Below are positions 35,700-44,262 of a stretch of 64,000 nucleotides of DNA, in pieces (position 1 is the stretch's first letter; every line of letters begins with the position of its first letter). The stretch comes from Microvirga sp. VF16 (GTDB lineage: Bacteria > Pseudomonadota > Alphaproteobacteria > Rhizobiales > Beijerinckiaceae). Below the pieces are notes generated by a model that searched no databases, was not told the DNA's origin, and saw only the letters and a program-made list of their open reading frames with translations. Made by a program: the position numbers and the translations under genes. The stretch is from NCBI RefSeq assembly GCF_016864375.1, contig NZ_CP069354.1:620001-684000 (forward strand). The letters are read 5' to 3'.

Positions 35700-37322
35700 A
35701 TGATTCGCGTCGAGAACATCAGCAAGCAGAACAGCCACAGGATCCTCTTCATCGAAGCCTCCGGAAGTCTCCAGAAGGGCGAGAAGGTCGGCCTCGTGGG
35801 TCCCAATGGTGCGGGCAAGACGACGCTCTTCCGGATGATCAACAAGGAGGAGCTGCCCGACGAGGGTCAGGTGGCGGTCGATCGCGGTGTGACCATCGGC
35901 TATTTCAGCCAGGATGTCGGCGAGATGGCCGGCTGCAGTGCCGTGGCCGAGGTGATGGAGGGTGCAGGTCCCGTGAGCACGGTCGCGGCCGAGCTGCGGG
36001 AACTCGAAGCCGCCATGGTGGACCCGGACAAGGCGGACGATCTGGACAAAATCATCGAGCGCTATGGCGAGGTGCAGGCGCGCTACGAGGAACTGGACGG
36101 CTATTCCCTCGAGGGCCGGGCGCGCGAGGTTTTGGCCGGTCTCGGCTTCAGCCAGGAGATGATGGATGGCGACGTGGGGGCCCTCTCCGGCGGCTGGAAG
36201 ATGCGCGTCGCGCTCGGACGCATCCTCCTGATGCGCCCGGACGTCATGCTCCTCGACGAGCCGAGCAACCATCTGGATCTCGAGAGCATCATCTGGCTGG
36301 AGGAGTTTCTGCAAGGTTACGAGGGCGCGCTGCTCATGACCTCGCACGACCGCGCCTTCATGAACCGCATCGTCAACAAGATCATGGAGATCGACGGCGG
36401 TTCGCTCACGACCTATTCGGGCGATTACGAGTTCTATGAGCAGCAGCGTGCATTGAACGAGAAGCAGCAGCAGGCGCAGTTCGAGCGCCAGCAGGCCATG
36501 CTGGCCAAGGAGATTAAGTTCATCGAGCGCTTCAAGGCGCGTGCCTCCCACGCCGCCCAGGTGCAGAGCCGGGTCAAGAAGCTGGAGAAGATCGACCGGG
36601 TGGAGCCGCCGAAGCGCCGTCAGTCGGTGGCCTTCGATTTCCTGCCCGCGCCGCGCTCCGGCGACGACGTGGTCAGCCTGAAGGGCGTGCACAAGCGCTA
36701 TGGCGGCCGCAGCATCTATGAGGGATTTGATTTCGCCGTGCGCCGCAAGGAGCGCTGGTGTGTCATGGGCGTCAACGGCGCCGGCAAGTCGACGCTGCTG
36801 AAGCTCGTCGCGGGCTCGGCAGCGCCCGATGACGGGACGGTCACAATCGGAGCGAGCGTAAAGATGGGCTATTTCGCCCAGCACGCCATGGAGGTTCTGG
36901 AAGGCGATCGTACGGTGTTCGAGTTCCTGGAGGATTCGTTCCCGCAGGCCGGGCAGGGCTCGCTGCGCACGCTCGCCGGCTGCTTCGGATTTTCCGGCGA
37001 TGATGCGGATAAGAAGTGCCGCGTGCTCTCGGGCGGTGAGAAGGCGCGATTGGTAATGGCGAAGATGCTCTACGACCCGCCGAACCTCCTCGTGCTCGAC
37101 GAGCCGACGAACCATCTCGACATGGTCACAAAAGAGATGCTGATCGAGGCGCTGTCGAAATACGAGGGCACCATGCTCTTCGTCTCCCACGACCGCCACT
37201 TCCTGGCCGCGTTGTCCAATCGCGTCCTCGAACTCACGCCCGACGGCATCCACCAATACGGCGGCGGCTATACGGAATACGTGGCGCGCACGGGCCAGGA
37301 GGCTCCGGGCCTCCGGCACTGA
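35700..37322 (+). CDS. ABC-F family ATPase (YbiT/EttA-like)
   Basis: This 540-residue soluble ATPase has two ABC domains and no membrane part. Walker A motifs are GPNGAGKTT and GVNGAGKST; signatures LSGGWKMR and LSGGEKARL; Walker B LLDEPSNHLD and VLDEPTNHLD. The inter-domain linker is the charged helical PtIM segment (about 225-310, with NEKQQQAQFERQQAM). ABC-F proteins bind the ribosomal E site and relieve stalled translation. YbiT is the closest group by its first residues MIRVENISKQ. I chose the ATG at 35700; an in-frame TTG lies at 35691. Confidence 0.93.
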   Translation: MIRVENISKQNSHRILFIEASGSLQKGEKVGLVGPNGAGKTTLFRMINKEELPDEGQVAVDRGVTIGYFSQDVGEMAGCSAVAEVMEGAGPVSTVAAELRELEAAMVDPDKADDLDKIIERYGEVQARYEELDGYSLEGRAREVLAGLGFSQEMMDGDVGALSGGWKMRVALGRILLMRPDVMLLDEPSNHLDLESIIWLEEFLQGYEGALLMTSHDRAFMNRIVNKIMEIDGGSLTTYSGDYEFYEQQRALNEKQQQAQFERQQAMLAKEIKFIERFKARASHAAQVQSRVKKLEKIDRVEPPKRRQSVAFDFLPAPRSGDDVVSLKGVHKRYGGRSIYEGFDFAVRRKERWCVMGVNGAGKSTLLKLVAGSAAPDDGTVTIGASVKMGYFAQHAMEVLEGDRTVFEFLEDSFPQAGQGSLRTLAGCFGFSGDDADKKCRVLSGGEKARLVMAKMLYDPPNLLVLDEPTNHLDMVTKEMLIEALSKYEGTMLFVSHDRHFLAALSNRVLELTPDGIHQYGGGYTEYVARTGQEAPGLRH

Positions 37323-37330
37323 GCCCTTTT

Positions 37331-37568
37331 CCCCTCCCCCTTGCGGGGAGGGGCAGGGGTGGGGGTGGTGCGACCGGGTGATACCTCCCCGTCATGGCCG
37401 GGCCTGTGCCGGCCATCCCGATGCTGTGAAGTACAGCGCTTCAATCAATCGGGATCACCGGCTCAAGGCCGGTGATGACGTGGTGGCAACTGTGTCGCTA
37501 GGATCATCCAACACAGCGCTCTGACTTTACGACCCCCACCCTTCATCCCTCCCCGCAAGGGAGGAGGG
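37331..37568. repeat. nested composite palindromic repeats
   Basis: The outer arms are CCCCTCCCCCTTGCGGGGAG with a GGGGTGGGGGT tail (37331-37367), and their imperfect reverse complement ACCCCCACCC with CTCCCCGCAAGGGAGGAGG (37532-37568). Inside lies a second inverted pair: CGTCATGGCCGGGCCTGTGC onward (37390-37421) against its mirror ending CCGGTGATGACG (37449-37480). One palindromic element appears to have inserted into another, downstream of the ABC-F gene. Confidence 0.7.
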
Positions 37569-37579
37569 AAGCGCTCGTC

Positions 37580-37604
37580 AAGCCCGGCCGTCGCGCCGGG
37601 CTTT
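37580..37604. repeat. hairpin identical in core to the secA terminator
   Basis: AAGCCCGGC-CGTCGC-GCCGGGCTT is the same stem and loop as the secA terminator at 31201-31229, but followed by TCTGCTGC rather than a T-run. It lies upstream of cheY and may be a weak terminator. Confidence 0.5.
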
Positions 37605-37758
37605 CTGCTGCAAAAGAACGCGGCCCCGACGGTTGTCATCGCGACGTCAGCTTGAGGCAAGCATCGTCGTCGATAAGGCAGGGACCACAACAACCTTTTT
37701 GAAGAAGCCCCGTCAAAGGCCCAGCTTCGCAACCTTTAAATTTCCAGGCCGAAACATC

Positions 37759-38142
37759 ATGGCATTGAATACGTCTCTCCCGGTGCTCATCGTCGACGAT
37801 TATCAAACGATGCTGCGCATCATCCGTAACCTTCTGAAGCAGATCGGCTTCAACGATGTCGACGAAGCCAAGGACGGCTCGGAAGCCCTGGGCAAGCTCA
37901 AGGAGAAGAAATACGGGCTCGTGATCTCCGACTGGAACATGGCGCCGATGACCGGCTTCGAGCTGCTCCAGAAGGTCCGCGCCGATGCGGAGCTGAATGC
38001 GCTTCCCTTCATCATGATCACCGCCGAGGCCAAGACCGAGAACGTCGTGGCCGCCAAGCAGGCTGGCGTCAACAACTACATCGTGAAGCCCTTCAACGCG
38101 GAAACCCTGCGCTCGAAGATCGCCGCCGTTCTGGGTGAGTAG
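37759..38142 (+). CDS. cheY: chemotaxis response regulator CheY
   Basis: This 127-residue single receiver domain has all phosphorylation residues: acidic pair Asp13-Asp14, phospho-acceptor Asp58 (VISDWN), Thr88 (MITAE) and Lys110 (YIVKPF). There is no output domain. When phosphorylated by a CheA it should bind the flagellar motor switch. It is followed five bases later by cheZ. No other chemotaxis or flagellar genes are nearby. The start at 37759 matches family length. Confidence 0.93.
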   Translation: MALNTSLPVLIVDDYQTMLRIIRNLLKQIGFNDVDEAKDGSEALGKLKEKKYGLVISDWNMAPMTGFELLQKVRADAELNALPFIMITAEAKTENVVAAKQAGVNNYIVKPFNAETLRSKIAAVLGE

Positions 38143-38147
38143 TCGCA

Positions 38148-38855
38148 ATGCGTCTTCCGCCACCCGTCTCTTTTGACCCTTTGAGCCTGGATCTCCTGGC
38201 TCAATCCCGCGAGAGCATCGCTGCCCGGCGGCATGCGGAACTCATGCGGGGCATGGCGGCCATTCATGCGGCGCTCGAGCCGAACAGCGGGGCTTCAAAG
38301 GCTCTGATGGATCAGATCCGGACCGACCTGCGCGAAGCACTGCGACTCAAGGAAGAGCTCGACGCCATCACCGAATCGATCCAGCGCACGAAGCGGGAAA
38401 TCGCAACCCTGCATTCCCGCACCCCGGGCGGTCAGGTCAACAGCGTGACCGATGAATTGGGAGCTGTCGTCTCCGGCACGGAAGCCGCCACCAACAGCAT
38501 CCTGGCCGCAGCCGAGGAAATCGACGAGATTGCCGGAAATTTCTCTGCGCGTCTGTCCGGCGAGGATGCCGAGATGGCCCAGCGGATCTCCGACCGGGTG
38601 ATCACGATCTTCGAGGCGTGCAACTTCCAGGACATTACCGGCCAGCGCATCAGCAAGGTCGTCAACTCGATGAAGTTCATCGAGGAGCGCGTGACCCAGA
38701 TGGCGCATATCTGGGGCGGTCTGGAGAGCTTCAACGACGTGGAGGCTTTCACAACGCCGGAGCGGGAAGGGGACGAAGCCCTCCTGAACGGGCCGGCCCT
38801 CGACAGTGACCCGACGCGTACCTCCCAGGACGCCATCGACGCCCTGTTCGGTTGA
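38148..38855 (+). CDS. cheZ: CheY-P phosphatase CheZ
   Basis: This 235-residue CheZ is a long helical-hairpin protein. The catalytic segment FEACNFQDITGQRI supplies Asp162 and Gln166, matching Asp143 and Gln147 of E. coli CheZ. The C-terminal tail DAIDALFG resembles the CheY-tethering peptide. It accelerates CheY-P dephosphorylation. Only five bases separate it from cheY, so the pair is surely co-expressed. A strong terminator follows. Confidence 0.92.
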   Translation: MRLPPPVSFDPLSLDLLAQSRESIAARRHAELMRGMAAIHAALEPNSGASKALMDQIRTDLREALRLKEELDAITESIQRTKREIATLHSRTPGGQVNSVTDELGAVVSGTEAATNSILAAAEEIDEIAGNFSARLSGEDAEMAQRISDRVITIFEACNFQDITGQRISKVVNSMKFIEERVTQMAHIWGGLESFNDVEAFTTPEREGDEALLNGPALDSDPTRTSQDAIDALFG

Positions 38856-38878
38856 TCTGAACTGCATCATGAAAAGAT

Positions 38879-38907
38879 AAAAGCCCGGCCATCGTGTCGG
38901 GCTTTTT
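38879..38907 (+). terminator. rho-independent terminator of cheY-cheZ
   Basis: The stem AAAAGCCCG (38879-38887) pairs with CGGGCTTTT, followed by a T-run to 38907, 23 bp after the cheZ stop. Confidence 0.88.
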
Positions 38908-38915
38908 GTTGTCCG

Positions 38916-39437
38916 TCACTGCCGAAGCAGCGTGAGATCGGTTGTAGCCTTGACAGGCCCGTTCGCCCCGATCCGATCCGTGACGACGATCCGAAAGCGG
39001 TTCTGATCGACGCTGGCAACGCGCATCTGGGCCGTTGTGTCGCCGTAAAGGGGCCTCGGCCAAGCGATCACCAGATCGAAATCCGTCCCCACCTGCCGAC
39101 CTCGGAGTTGGGCTGTCCCGACCCGCGAACCCGTATACGTGCCGGTGACCTGTCCTGAACCGGGATCCCAGGACAGGCGGGCGCTCACCGTTCGCGCGAT
39201 GAGCAGATAGGCGCGGCATGTACCCTGGAGCGAAAGGCCCGTTGTTCCCTGCTGCAGGATCGTGAAGCGGCAGCTGACCCGATGGGAGCTGGCATCCGGC
39301 CCCTCCAGGATGGTTCCCGTTCCTAAGAAGGATCCGGCGTAAAGGTCGAAGACAGCCGGCGCAGCGCCCACGCTGCCGGTTGCGGCACAGGCCAAGACGA
39401 AGACACCACAGGACAACCGCTGCGAAAGGCAATGCAC
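38916..39437 (-). CDS. secreted protein of unknown function
   Basis: This 173-residue protein has a signal peptide (SCGVFVLACAATGSVGAAPA, cleaved near residue 25). A beta-rich mature part follows with YAGSFLGTGTILEGPD, two Cys (RVSCRF and GTCRAY) and GTYTGSRVGTAQLRG. I do not recognise a named family; the pattern suggests a small periplasmic beta-barrel or lipocalin-like fold (weak inference). It is convergent with cheZ, separated only by the terminator. Confidence 0.75.
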   Translation of the reverse strand: MHCLSQRLSCGVFVLACAATGSVGAAPAVFDLYAGSFLGTGTILEGPDASSHRVSCRFTILQQGTTGLSLQGTCRAYLLIARTVSARLSWDPGSGQVTGTYTGSRVGTAQLRGRQVGTDFDLVIAWPRPLYGDTTAQMRVASVDQNRFRIVVTDRIGANGPVKATTDLTLLRQ

Positions 39438-39622
39438 GGATGCCTCCCTCGGATATCGGGCAGACCGAGCCCTTGATCATCGGTACTTAGGGCCGCGACC
39501 GGGCTTAGCGCGGTCTCCCTAAACCGATATTGCAGGCCTTTCCATGATCGAGGCGCGGCAACGCTGCTGAATCGCTGAGGCTACGCCCGAATCGTCATCT
39601 GACCCCAAAGGCAACTCTGGGG

Positions 39623-40537
39623 TCATTTGTAGAGATACATGTCAGGCAGACCAAGACGCCGGCAGGCCTGGACCGCCGGAAAGGACGGCAGGATCAGCCG
39701 ATCGCTCGCTATTGCCATGGTTCGAACGAGGGCGCGCTCGACCGTGTTAAGGGACCAGGGGGAGCCGAGTTCGAGACGCGCGCGCATCCAGCCCGGCAGG
39801 AGTTCCACCGCAGCCTTGACGAGCACCCGCTGCAATGGTCGCGCCGGTGTCGGGAGGATTGGGGCCCGCGTCATGATTTCCAGGAATTCGAAGATCACCG
39901 GCGAGGCGACGAGCCGAGATTTCATTCTCTCGAACAATGCATCGAACTGCTCCTGGGATGCAGGCGCCCCGGCTGCACCGTAAAGCCTTGCGGCGGGGAA
40001 GGCCTCGACGAAGAGCGAGGCCCGCTCAGTCGAGGCGAGAGGTCTGACATAGGCGTGATAGGCTTCCGTGAAACCGAAATCTGCCGTCGCCTGCACCCAG
40101 TCGAGCAGGACAGGATCATTGGCATGGTAGGCCTCGCCCTCCCTGGTCTTGCCCGCCACCCGGTCATGCCGTCTCACGACGCTGGCGATCATGGCCTCCG
40201 CCCTGCTGCGCGGCCCGTAGACCGTCACCATGGCGGCAAGTCCGGTTCGCTGAAGGCGCTTCAGCGGATCCGTGCGGAAGCTGCTGTGCTGCCAGACTCC
40301 GTCGCGAACACGGGGCTCACCGAATTCGAGCAGAACAGCCGTGATCCCGCCGATGAACAGGGAGATGGGATTCTTGAAGATGCGCCAGGACACGGAATCC
40401 GCCGCAACCAGCGCCGGCTCTCCTGGCGGAATCGAGAAGTCGATTTTTTGGGCGGGCTGGAGAAATGCCTGGGCCAAGTCGTCGATGCGATCCTGTAAAA
40501 GACCAGGTAAAACAACGGCATGAGAAGTCAGGAGCAT
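39623..40537 (-). CDS. MpaB-family oxygenase (DUF2236)
   Basis: This 304-residue protein matches the DUF2236/MpaB family. The N-terminal ADSVSWRIFKNPISLFIGGITAVLLE and AMVTVYGPRSRAEAMIASVVRRHD lead into the conserved YHANDPVLLDWVQATADFGF with FTEAYHAYV. Conserved His residues in RRHD and EAYHAND would bind heme or iron in related latex-clearing and MpaB oxygenases. The substrate is unknown. I chose the ATG at 40537, seven bases after a strong GGAGG site. Confidence 0.87.
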   Translation of the reverse strand: MLLTSHAVVLPGLLQDRIDDLAQAFLQPAQKIDFSIPPGEPALVAADSVSWRIFKNPISLFIGGITAVLLEFGEPRVRDGVWQHSSFRTDPLKRLQRTGLAAMVTVYGPRSRAEAMIASVVRRHDRVAGKTREGEAYHANDPVLLDWVQATADFGFTEAYHAYVRPLASTERASLFVEAFPAARLYGAAGAPASQEQFDALFERMKSRLVASPVIFEFLEIMTRAPILPTPARPLQRVLVKAAVELLPGWMRARLELGSPWSLNTVERALVRTMAIASDRLILPSFPAVQACRRLGLPDMYLYK

Positions 40538-40607
40538 GGCATTGCCTCCTCTCCTCAACCCCTTTCAGGCTGGAAAAGTTTCCTGCGGCGGTCCAATCCC
40601 GTCCATG

Positions 40608-40635
40608 AAAAAGCCCGCCGAAGAGGCGGGCTTTT
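40608..40635 (-). terminator. terminator of the L,D-transpeptidase gene
   Basis: The 11-bp stem AAAAGCCCGCC/GGCGGGCTTTT (40609-40619 with 40625-40635) has a GAAGA loop. Minus-strand T residues follow. It lies 22 bp past the stop. Confidence 0.88.
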
Positions 40636-40657
40636 CGATGCGCTATGGTTGCGACGC

Positions 40658-41938
40658 TCAGTTCGCGGCCGCCACGTTGACCTTGGCGGGAGCCTGTGCC
40701 CGCTTCTCGGGCACCGCCTTCACAGGTGTTGCCCTGGCAGGTGTCGGAGCGACCTGGACCGTCTCGGCCACCGGCTGCGAGGCCGAAGTGCTGAACAGGT
40801 CGGTCACGCTGCTGAACATCTTCCTGTAGAATGGAGTCTCGGAGCTGGAAGCCGCTGCGGCGGCCGCCACCGGCGCGGTCTGCTGGGTCACCGCCACACG
40901 GGTCTCGGCCTGACGGGGCTCAGGCTGCGAGGCGGGGACCTCCTTCATGGAAGCGAAGGCGAGGGCTGTCGTCGGCGCCTCGATCTTCTCGCGGCCGCTG
41001 TCGTCGAGCGCGACTTGCCGCGGGCCCGAGGAGATGCCCTCGGTGCGGCTCACGAAACCGAGTTTGCTGTCGGACACGCCTGTCACGTTGGCGAGCGCCT
41101 CGCGGAAGGATTCGTGCGTGTCACCGTCGTTGTAGACGAGCTTGATCGGCTTTTCGCCCTTCGAAACCAAATCGGCCACGTCCTGCTCGTCCTGACGCTG
41201 CTTGTGTGCCACGGCAGCAACAGTGCTTTCTTCGGCATTGAACAGGTAGCGCTTGTTGGCCACTGCCACACGCAGCTCTTCCTTCGTGACATCGAAGGTG
41301 TCGGAGCCTTCCTTCAGGTTTTTCCAGAAGGCCATGTTCGGGTCGAGGCGGTGCTTGGCCAGATTCTCGGCCGTCATCCGGAACGGATAGGACTGGAACT
41401 GGAAGCCGCGCTGACCGGCGCCGAGGGCCTCGCGGGCGATGGCATAGATCTCGGAAATGTTCTGGTCCGTCATGGCAAAGCAGCCGCGCGAGGAGCACGC
41501 GCCATGCACCATGATGTCGCCGCCGTTGCGGCCGAAGGACCGGTCATAGGCGTTCGGATAGCCGGTATCGAACGACAGATAATAGGCCGAGTTCGGGTTC
41601 ATCTGCGCCGGGGTGACCGTATAGAAGCCCTCCGGCACCTGACGGTCGCCTTCGCGGGTTTTCGGGCCGAGCTGACCCGACCAGCGGCAGATGGGGTAGG
41701 TCTTGAGGAGCGCGTATTTCCCGTTGGAGCCGCGCTTCCAGATCTCCAGCTCCGATTCCTTCTTGTAGGCCCGGACCAGGATAGGGTCTGACTTGGACAT
41801 GCCCTTGGTCGACATCAACGCCATCGTGGCTGGCGGAATCGGCACGAGGTGTCGGGTGGAGCCACGGGAAAGCTGGTCGTCCTGGCAGGCAGCAAGCGCG
41901 AGCACCAGGCTCGCGGCCAATGCAAAACGCTTCATCAT
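40658..41938 (-). CDS. YafK-like L,D-transpeptidase lipoprotein
   Basis: This 426-residue protein has a lipoprotein signal (LVLALAAC, Cys18). A YkuD catalytic domain spans about residues 50-165, with the active-site pattern VHGACSSRGCFAM (His145, catalytic Cys probably Cys153). The following FRMTAENLAKHRLDPNMAFW and NLKEGSDTFDVT resemble YafK/DpaA, which cleaves or forms peptidoglycan-lipoprotein links. A long Ala/Pro/Val-rich C-terminal region (from about 330) is low complexity. It acts in the periplasm. An alternative ATG is one codon downstream. Confidence 0.88.
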   Translation of the reverse strand: MMKRFALAASLVLALAACQDDQLSRGSTRHLVPIPPATMALMSTKGMSKSDPILVRAYKKESELEIWKRGSNGKYALLKTYPICRWSGQLGPKTREGDRQVPEGFYTVTPAQMNPNSAYYLSFDTGYPNAYDRSFGRNGGDIMVHGACSSRGCFAMTDQNISEIYAIAREALGAGQRGFQFQSYPFRMTAENLAKHRLDPNMAFWKNLKEGSDTFDVTKEELRVAVANKRYLFNAEESTVAAVAHKQRQDEQDVADLVSKGEKPIKLVYNDGDTHESFREALANVTGVSDSKLGFVSRTEGISSGPRQVALDDSGREKIEAPTTALAFASMKEVPASQPEPRQAETRVAVTQQTAPVAAAAAASSSETPFYRKMFSSVTDLFSTSASQPVAETVQVAPTPARATPVKAVPEKRAQAPAKVNVAAAN

Positions 41939-42201
41939 GGGGGACCCCGCAATTCTTGATCTGCCCGACGTTTGTGCCGGTCAGTTCCCCTTTAACTCCT
42001 AAATCGTTAGCCTTAACTGGTCATTACTGCAAGCGGAGCAGTGATGGAGTCATGATTAAGGGAAGGTAAAAAATCCGCCCGCGAAGGGTTTCGACACCGC
42101 TCATCGGAGGAAAGCCCATCTCTTCCGAGGTAAGCAGCGCTCATGCAGCCAACGGAACCGCCCCTGAGTCGGGCGAGTCCCTGAATTCGAGAGACGGGAT
42201 A

Positions 42202-43155
42202 CTAGAGCTTGCGACCGATATTGAGGAACTTGTCGGCGCGGTGATCGCGAATCTCGGCCGGTCCCATATTGCCGAGGTCGTGCAGGGCCTCCTCGATGGC
42301 GTTGCCGGTGGCCTGGATGGCCGCCTGCGGCTCCCGGTGGGCGCCGCCCACGGGCTCCGTCACGATGCCGTCGATGATGCCGAGCCGCAGGAGGTCCTGG
42401 GCGGTGATCTTCATGTTGGTGGCAGCATCCTGGGCGCGGGCCGCATCGCGCCAGAGGATCGAGGCCGCGCCTTCCGGCGAGATCACGCTGTAGATGGCGT
42501 GTTCCAGCATCAGCACCTTGTTGGCGGTGGCGATCGCGATGGCGCCGCCCGAGCCACCCTCGCCGATCACCACGGAGACGTTGGGCACGCCGAGCGACAG
42601 CTGCATCTCGGTCGAGCGGGCAATGGCCTCGGCCTGTCCGCGCTCCTCCGCCTCGATGCCCGGATAGGCGCCAGCGGTGTCCACGAAGGAGATCACCGGC
42701 AGGCCGAAGCGGTCGGCCATTTCCATCAGGCGCACGGCCTTGCGGTAGCCCTCGGGGCGGGCCATGCCGAAATTGTGTCGGATGCGGGTCTCGGTATTGT
42801 GGCCCTTCTCTTGGCCCATGACGCAGACGGGCTGGCCGCGGAAGCGTCCGAAGCCGCCGACGATCGCCTCGTCCTCGGAGAACTTGCGGTCGCCGGCGAG
42901 CGGCGTGAACTCGGTGATCAGGCCGGAGCAGTAATCGACGAAATGCGGCCGCTGAGGATGGCGCGCGACCAGAGTCTTCTGCCAGGGCGTGAGCTTGGCA
43001 TAGAGATCCTTCAGGGCGTCGGCGGCCTTGACCTCCAGGCGGGAGATGTCGTCCGTGATGGAGACGGCGTCCCGGTTCTCCCCGAGCGCCCGAAGCTCCT
43101 CGACCTTGGCTTCCAGCTCGGCGACGGGCTTTTCGAAATCGAGATAACTGCGCAT
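42202..43155 (-). CDS. accA: acetyl-CoA carboxylase carboxyltransferase subunit alpha
   Basis: This 317-residue AccA begins MRSYLDFEKPVAELEAKVEEL. It includes PVCVMGQEKGHNTETRI, FVDTAGAYPGIEAEERGQAEAIA and the GEGGSGGAIAI oxyanion region. With AccD it transfers carboxyl from carboxybiotin to acetyl-CoA, giving malonyl-CoA for fatty acid synthesis. It is monocistronic here; accD is not in the window. A large palindromic repeat lies immediately upstream. Confidence 0.97.
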   Translation of the reverse strand: MRSYLDFEKPVAELEAKVEELRALGENRDAVSITDDISRLEVKAADALKDLYAKLTPWQKTLVARHPQRPHFVDYCSGLITEFTPLAGDRKFSEDEAIVGGFGRFRGQPVCVMGQEKGHNTETRIRHNFGMARPEGYRKAVRLMEMADRFGLPVISFVDTAGAYPGIEAEERGQAEAIARSTEMQLSLGVPNVSVVIGEGGSGGAIAIATANKVLMLEHAIYSVISPEGAASILWRDAARAQDAATNMKITAQDLLRLGIIDGIVTEPVGGAHREPQAAIQATGNAIEEALHDLGNMGPAEIRDHRADKFLNIGRKL

Positions 43156-43165
43156 CAGACTCTAC

Positions 43166-43276
43166 AGCATCGGGCCCAAAAGTGGATTTGCACTTTTGGG
43201 ACTAACCCGATGCTTTCTCCTTTATGAGAGCATCGTTCAGGCAGAAAACCGGATCCACTTTTCCGCACGATGCTCT
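43166..43276. repeat. best-preserved GCATCGT-family palindromic element
   Basis: The left hairpin is AGCATCGGG + CCCAAAAGTG paired with CACTTTTGGG + CCCGATGCT (43166-43214, a 5-nt bulge). The right element has perfect 10-bp ends AGAGCATCGT (43227-43236) and ACGATGCTCT (43267-43276), enclosing the core AGAAAACCGGATCCAC with TTTTCCGC. It lies upstream of accA. Confidence 0.8.
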
Positions 43277-43368
43277 AACGAAAATGAAGGCCGGCGTGAC
43301 CGGATAGCCCTGCCGAAGCGGGGCGGACACTGGCGTTTTGGCGGGTCCAAGTCAAGTTGAGCCCTGCC

Positions 43369-44145
43369 TTACTCTCGTAAAACCAGCGGAATCAAGGAGG
43401 ACGGTGTCAGCCGCGAGGCAGGAGCCGCCGGGGCCGGAACGAAAACCGGGGCGAGGCGCCTGGAGCGGCGCACCGCACGGACGGCTCCCGGCCGGTAGAG
43501 CTGCTTCGTCGCCTCGACGATGTGAAGGCCCGCGAAGGGCAGGGAGAAGCCTGCGCCGACCTGCTCCCAGGCCTGGGCGCTCTGGAGTAGGAGGCGGCTG
43601 CGCAAGGGAGGCATGTAGAGGGTTTCGGCCCAGCCTTCCGGTGAGAACCAGGTCTGGCGCATGAGGCTTTTGAGCTGCGAGCGGCTGTAGGGTTGCCCGT
43701 AGCCGAAGGGCGTCGTGTCCATGCGGGCCCACAGGCCGCGCCGGTTGGGCGCGACGAGGATGATCCGCCCGCCAGGGGTGAGAATACGCCAGATCTCGTG
43801 CAGGAGTTCGCTCGGGCTCTCCACCGTCTCCAGGGCATGGACCACGAGAACCCGGTCGATGGAGGCATCGGGCAGGGGCATCATCAGCGGATCGACGAGG
43901 GCCGAGGCCGAGGCTCCGCTCCTGGGCCAGTTCACCACGCCCTGGCTCGCAGGCATGAAGGCCAGCGTCCGCTCGCTTTCATCCTTCACGGACGAGAGAT
44001 AAGGCGGCGCATAGCCGAGACCGAGCACGCGCAGGCCTGTGAGCGGTCCCCAGAACCGGTCGATGGCCCGTCCGACGAAGCGGCGCGTCACGGCCCCCAA
44101 CGGGCTGGCGTAGAAGCCGCGCAGATCGGTGATGTCGATGCTCAT
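43369..44145 (-). CDS. SAM-dependent methyltransferase domain protein
   Basis: This 258-residue protein has a class I methyltransferase core with a modified SAM motif (LRVLGLGYAPPYLSS). DRVLVVHALETVESPSELLHE and LTPGGRIILVAPNRRGLWAR follow. The C-terminal third (LRRSRRLAPVF-like, Pro/Ala-rich) is basic. Its place next to gloB, divergent with 117 bp between starts, recurs in Rhizobiales (recollection). The substrate is unknown. I chose the ATG at 44145 (MSIDITDLRGFY). Confidence 0.86.
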   Translation of the reverse strand: MSIDITDLRGFYASPLGAVTRRFVGRAIDRFWGPLTGLRVLGLGYAPPYLSSVKDESERTLAFMPASQGVVNWPRSGASASALVDPLMMPLPDASIDRVLVVHALETVESPSELLHEIWRILTPGGRIILVAPNRRGLWARMDTTPFGYGQPYSRSQLKSLMRQTWFSPEGWAETLYMPPLRSRLLLQSAQAWEQVGAGFSLPFAGLHIVEATKQLYRPGAVRAVRRSRRLAPVFVPAPAAPASRLTPSSLIPLVLRE

Positions 44146-44262
44146 GGCCTCAACAGAATGCCTCTCGATCCGGTCCCGCAACCGCATTGCGAGGGTCCGG
44201 GTCTGGTTTCACGCGCCGACTGTTCCATGATAGCTCAGAGCACATCAAGACAGGGTGCCTCG

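Noticed and set aside
35619..37319. Long minus-strand frame opposite the ABC-F gene
   Set aside because: The plus strand has paired Walker and signature motifs; the minus translation has none.
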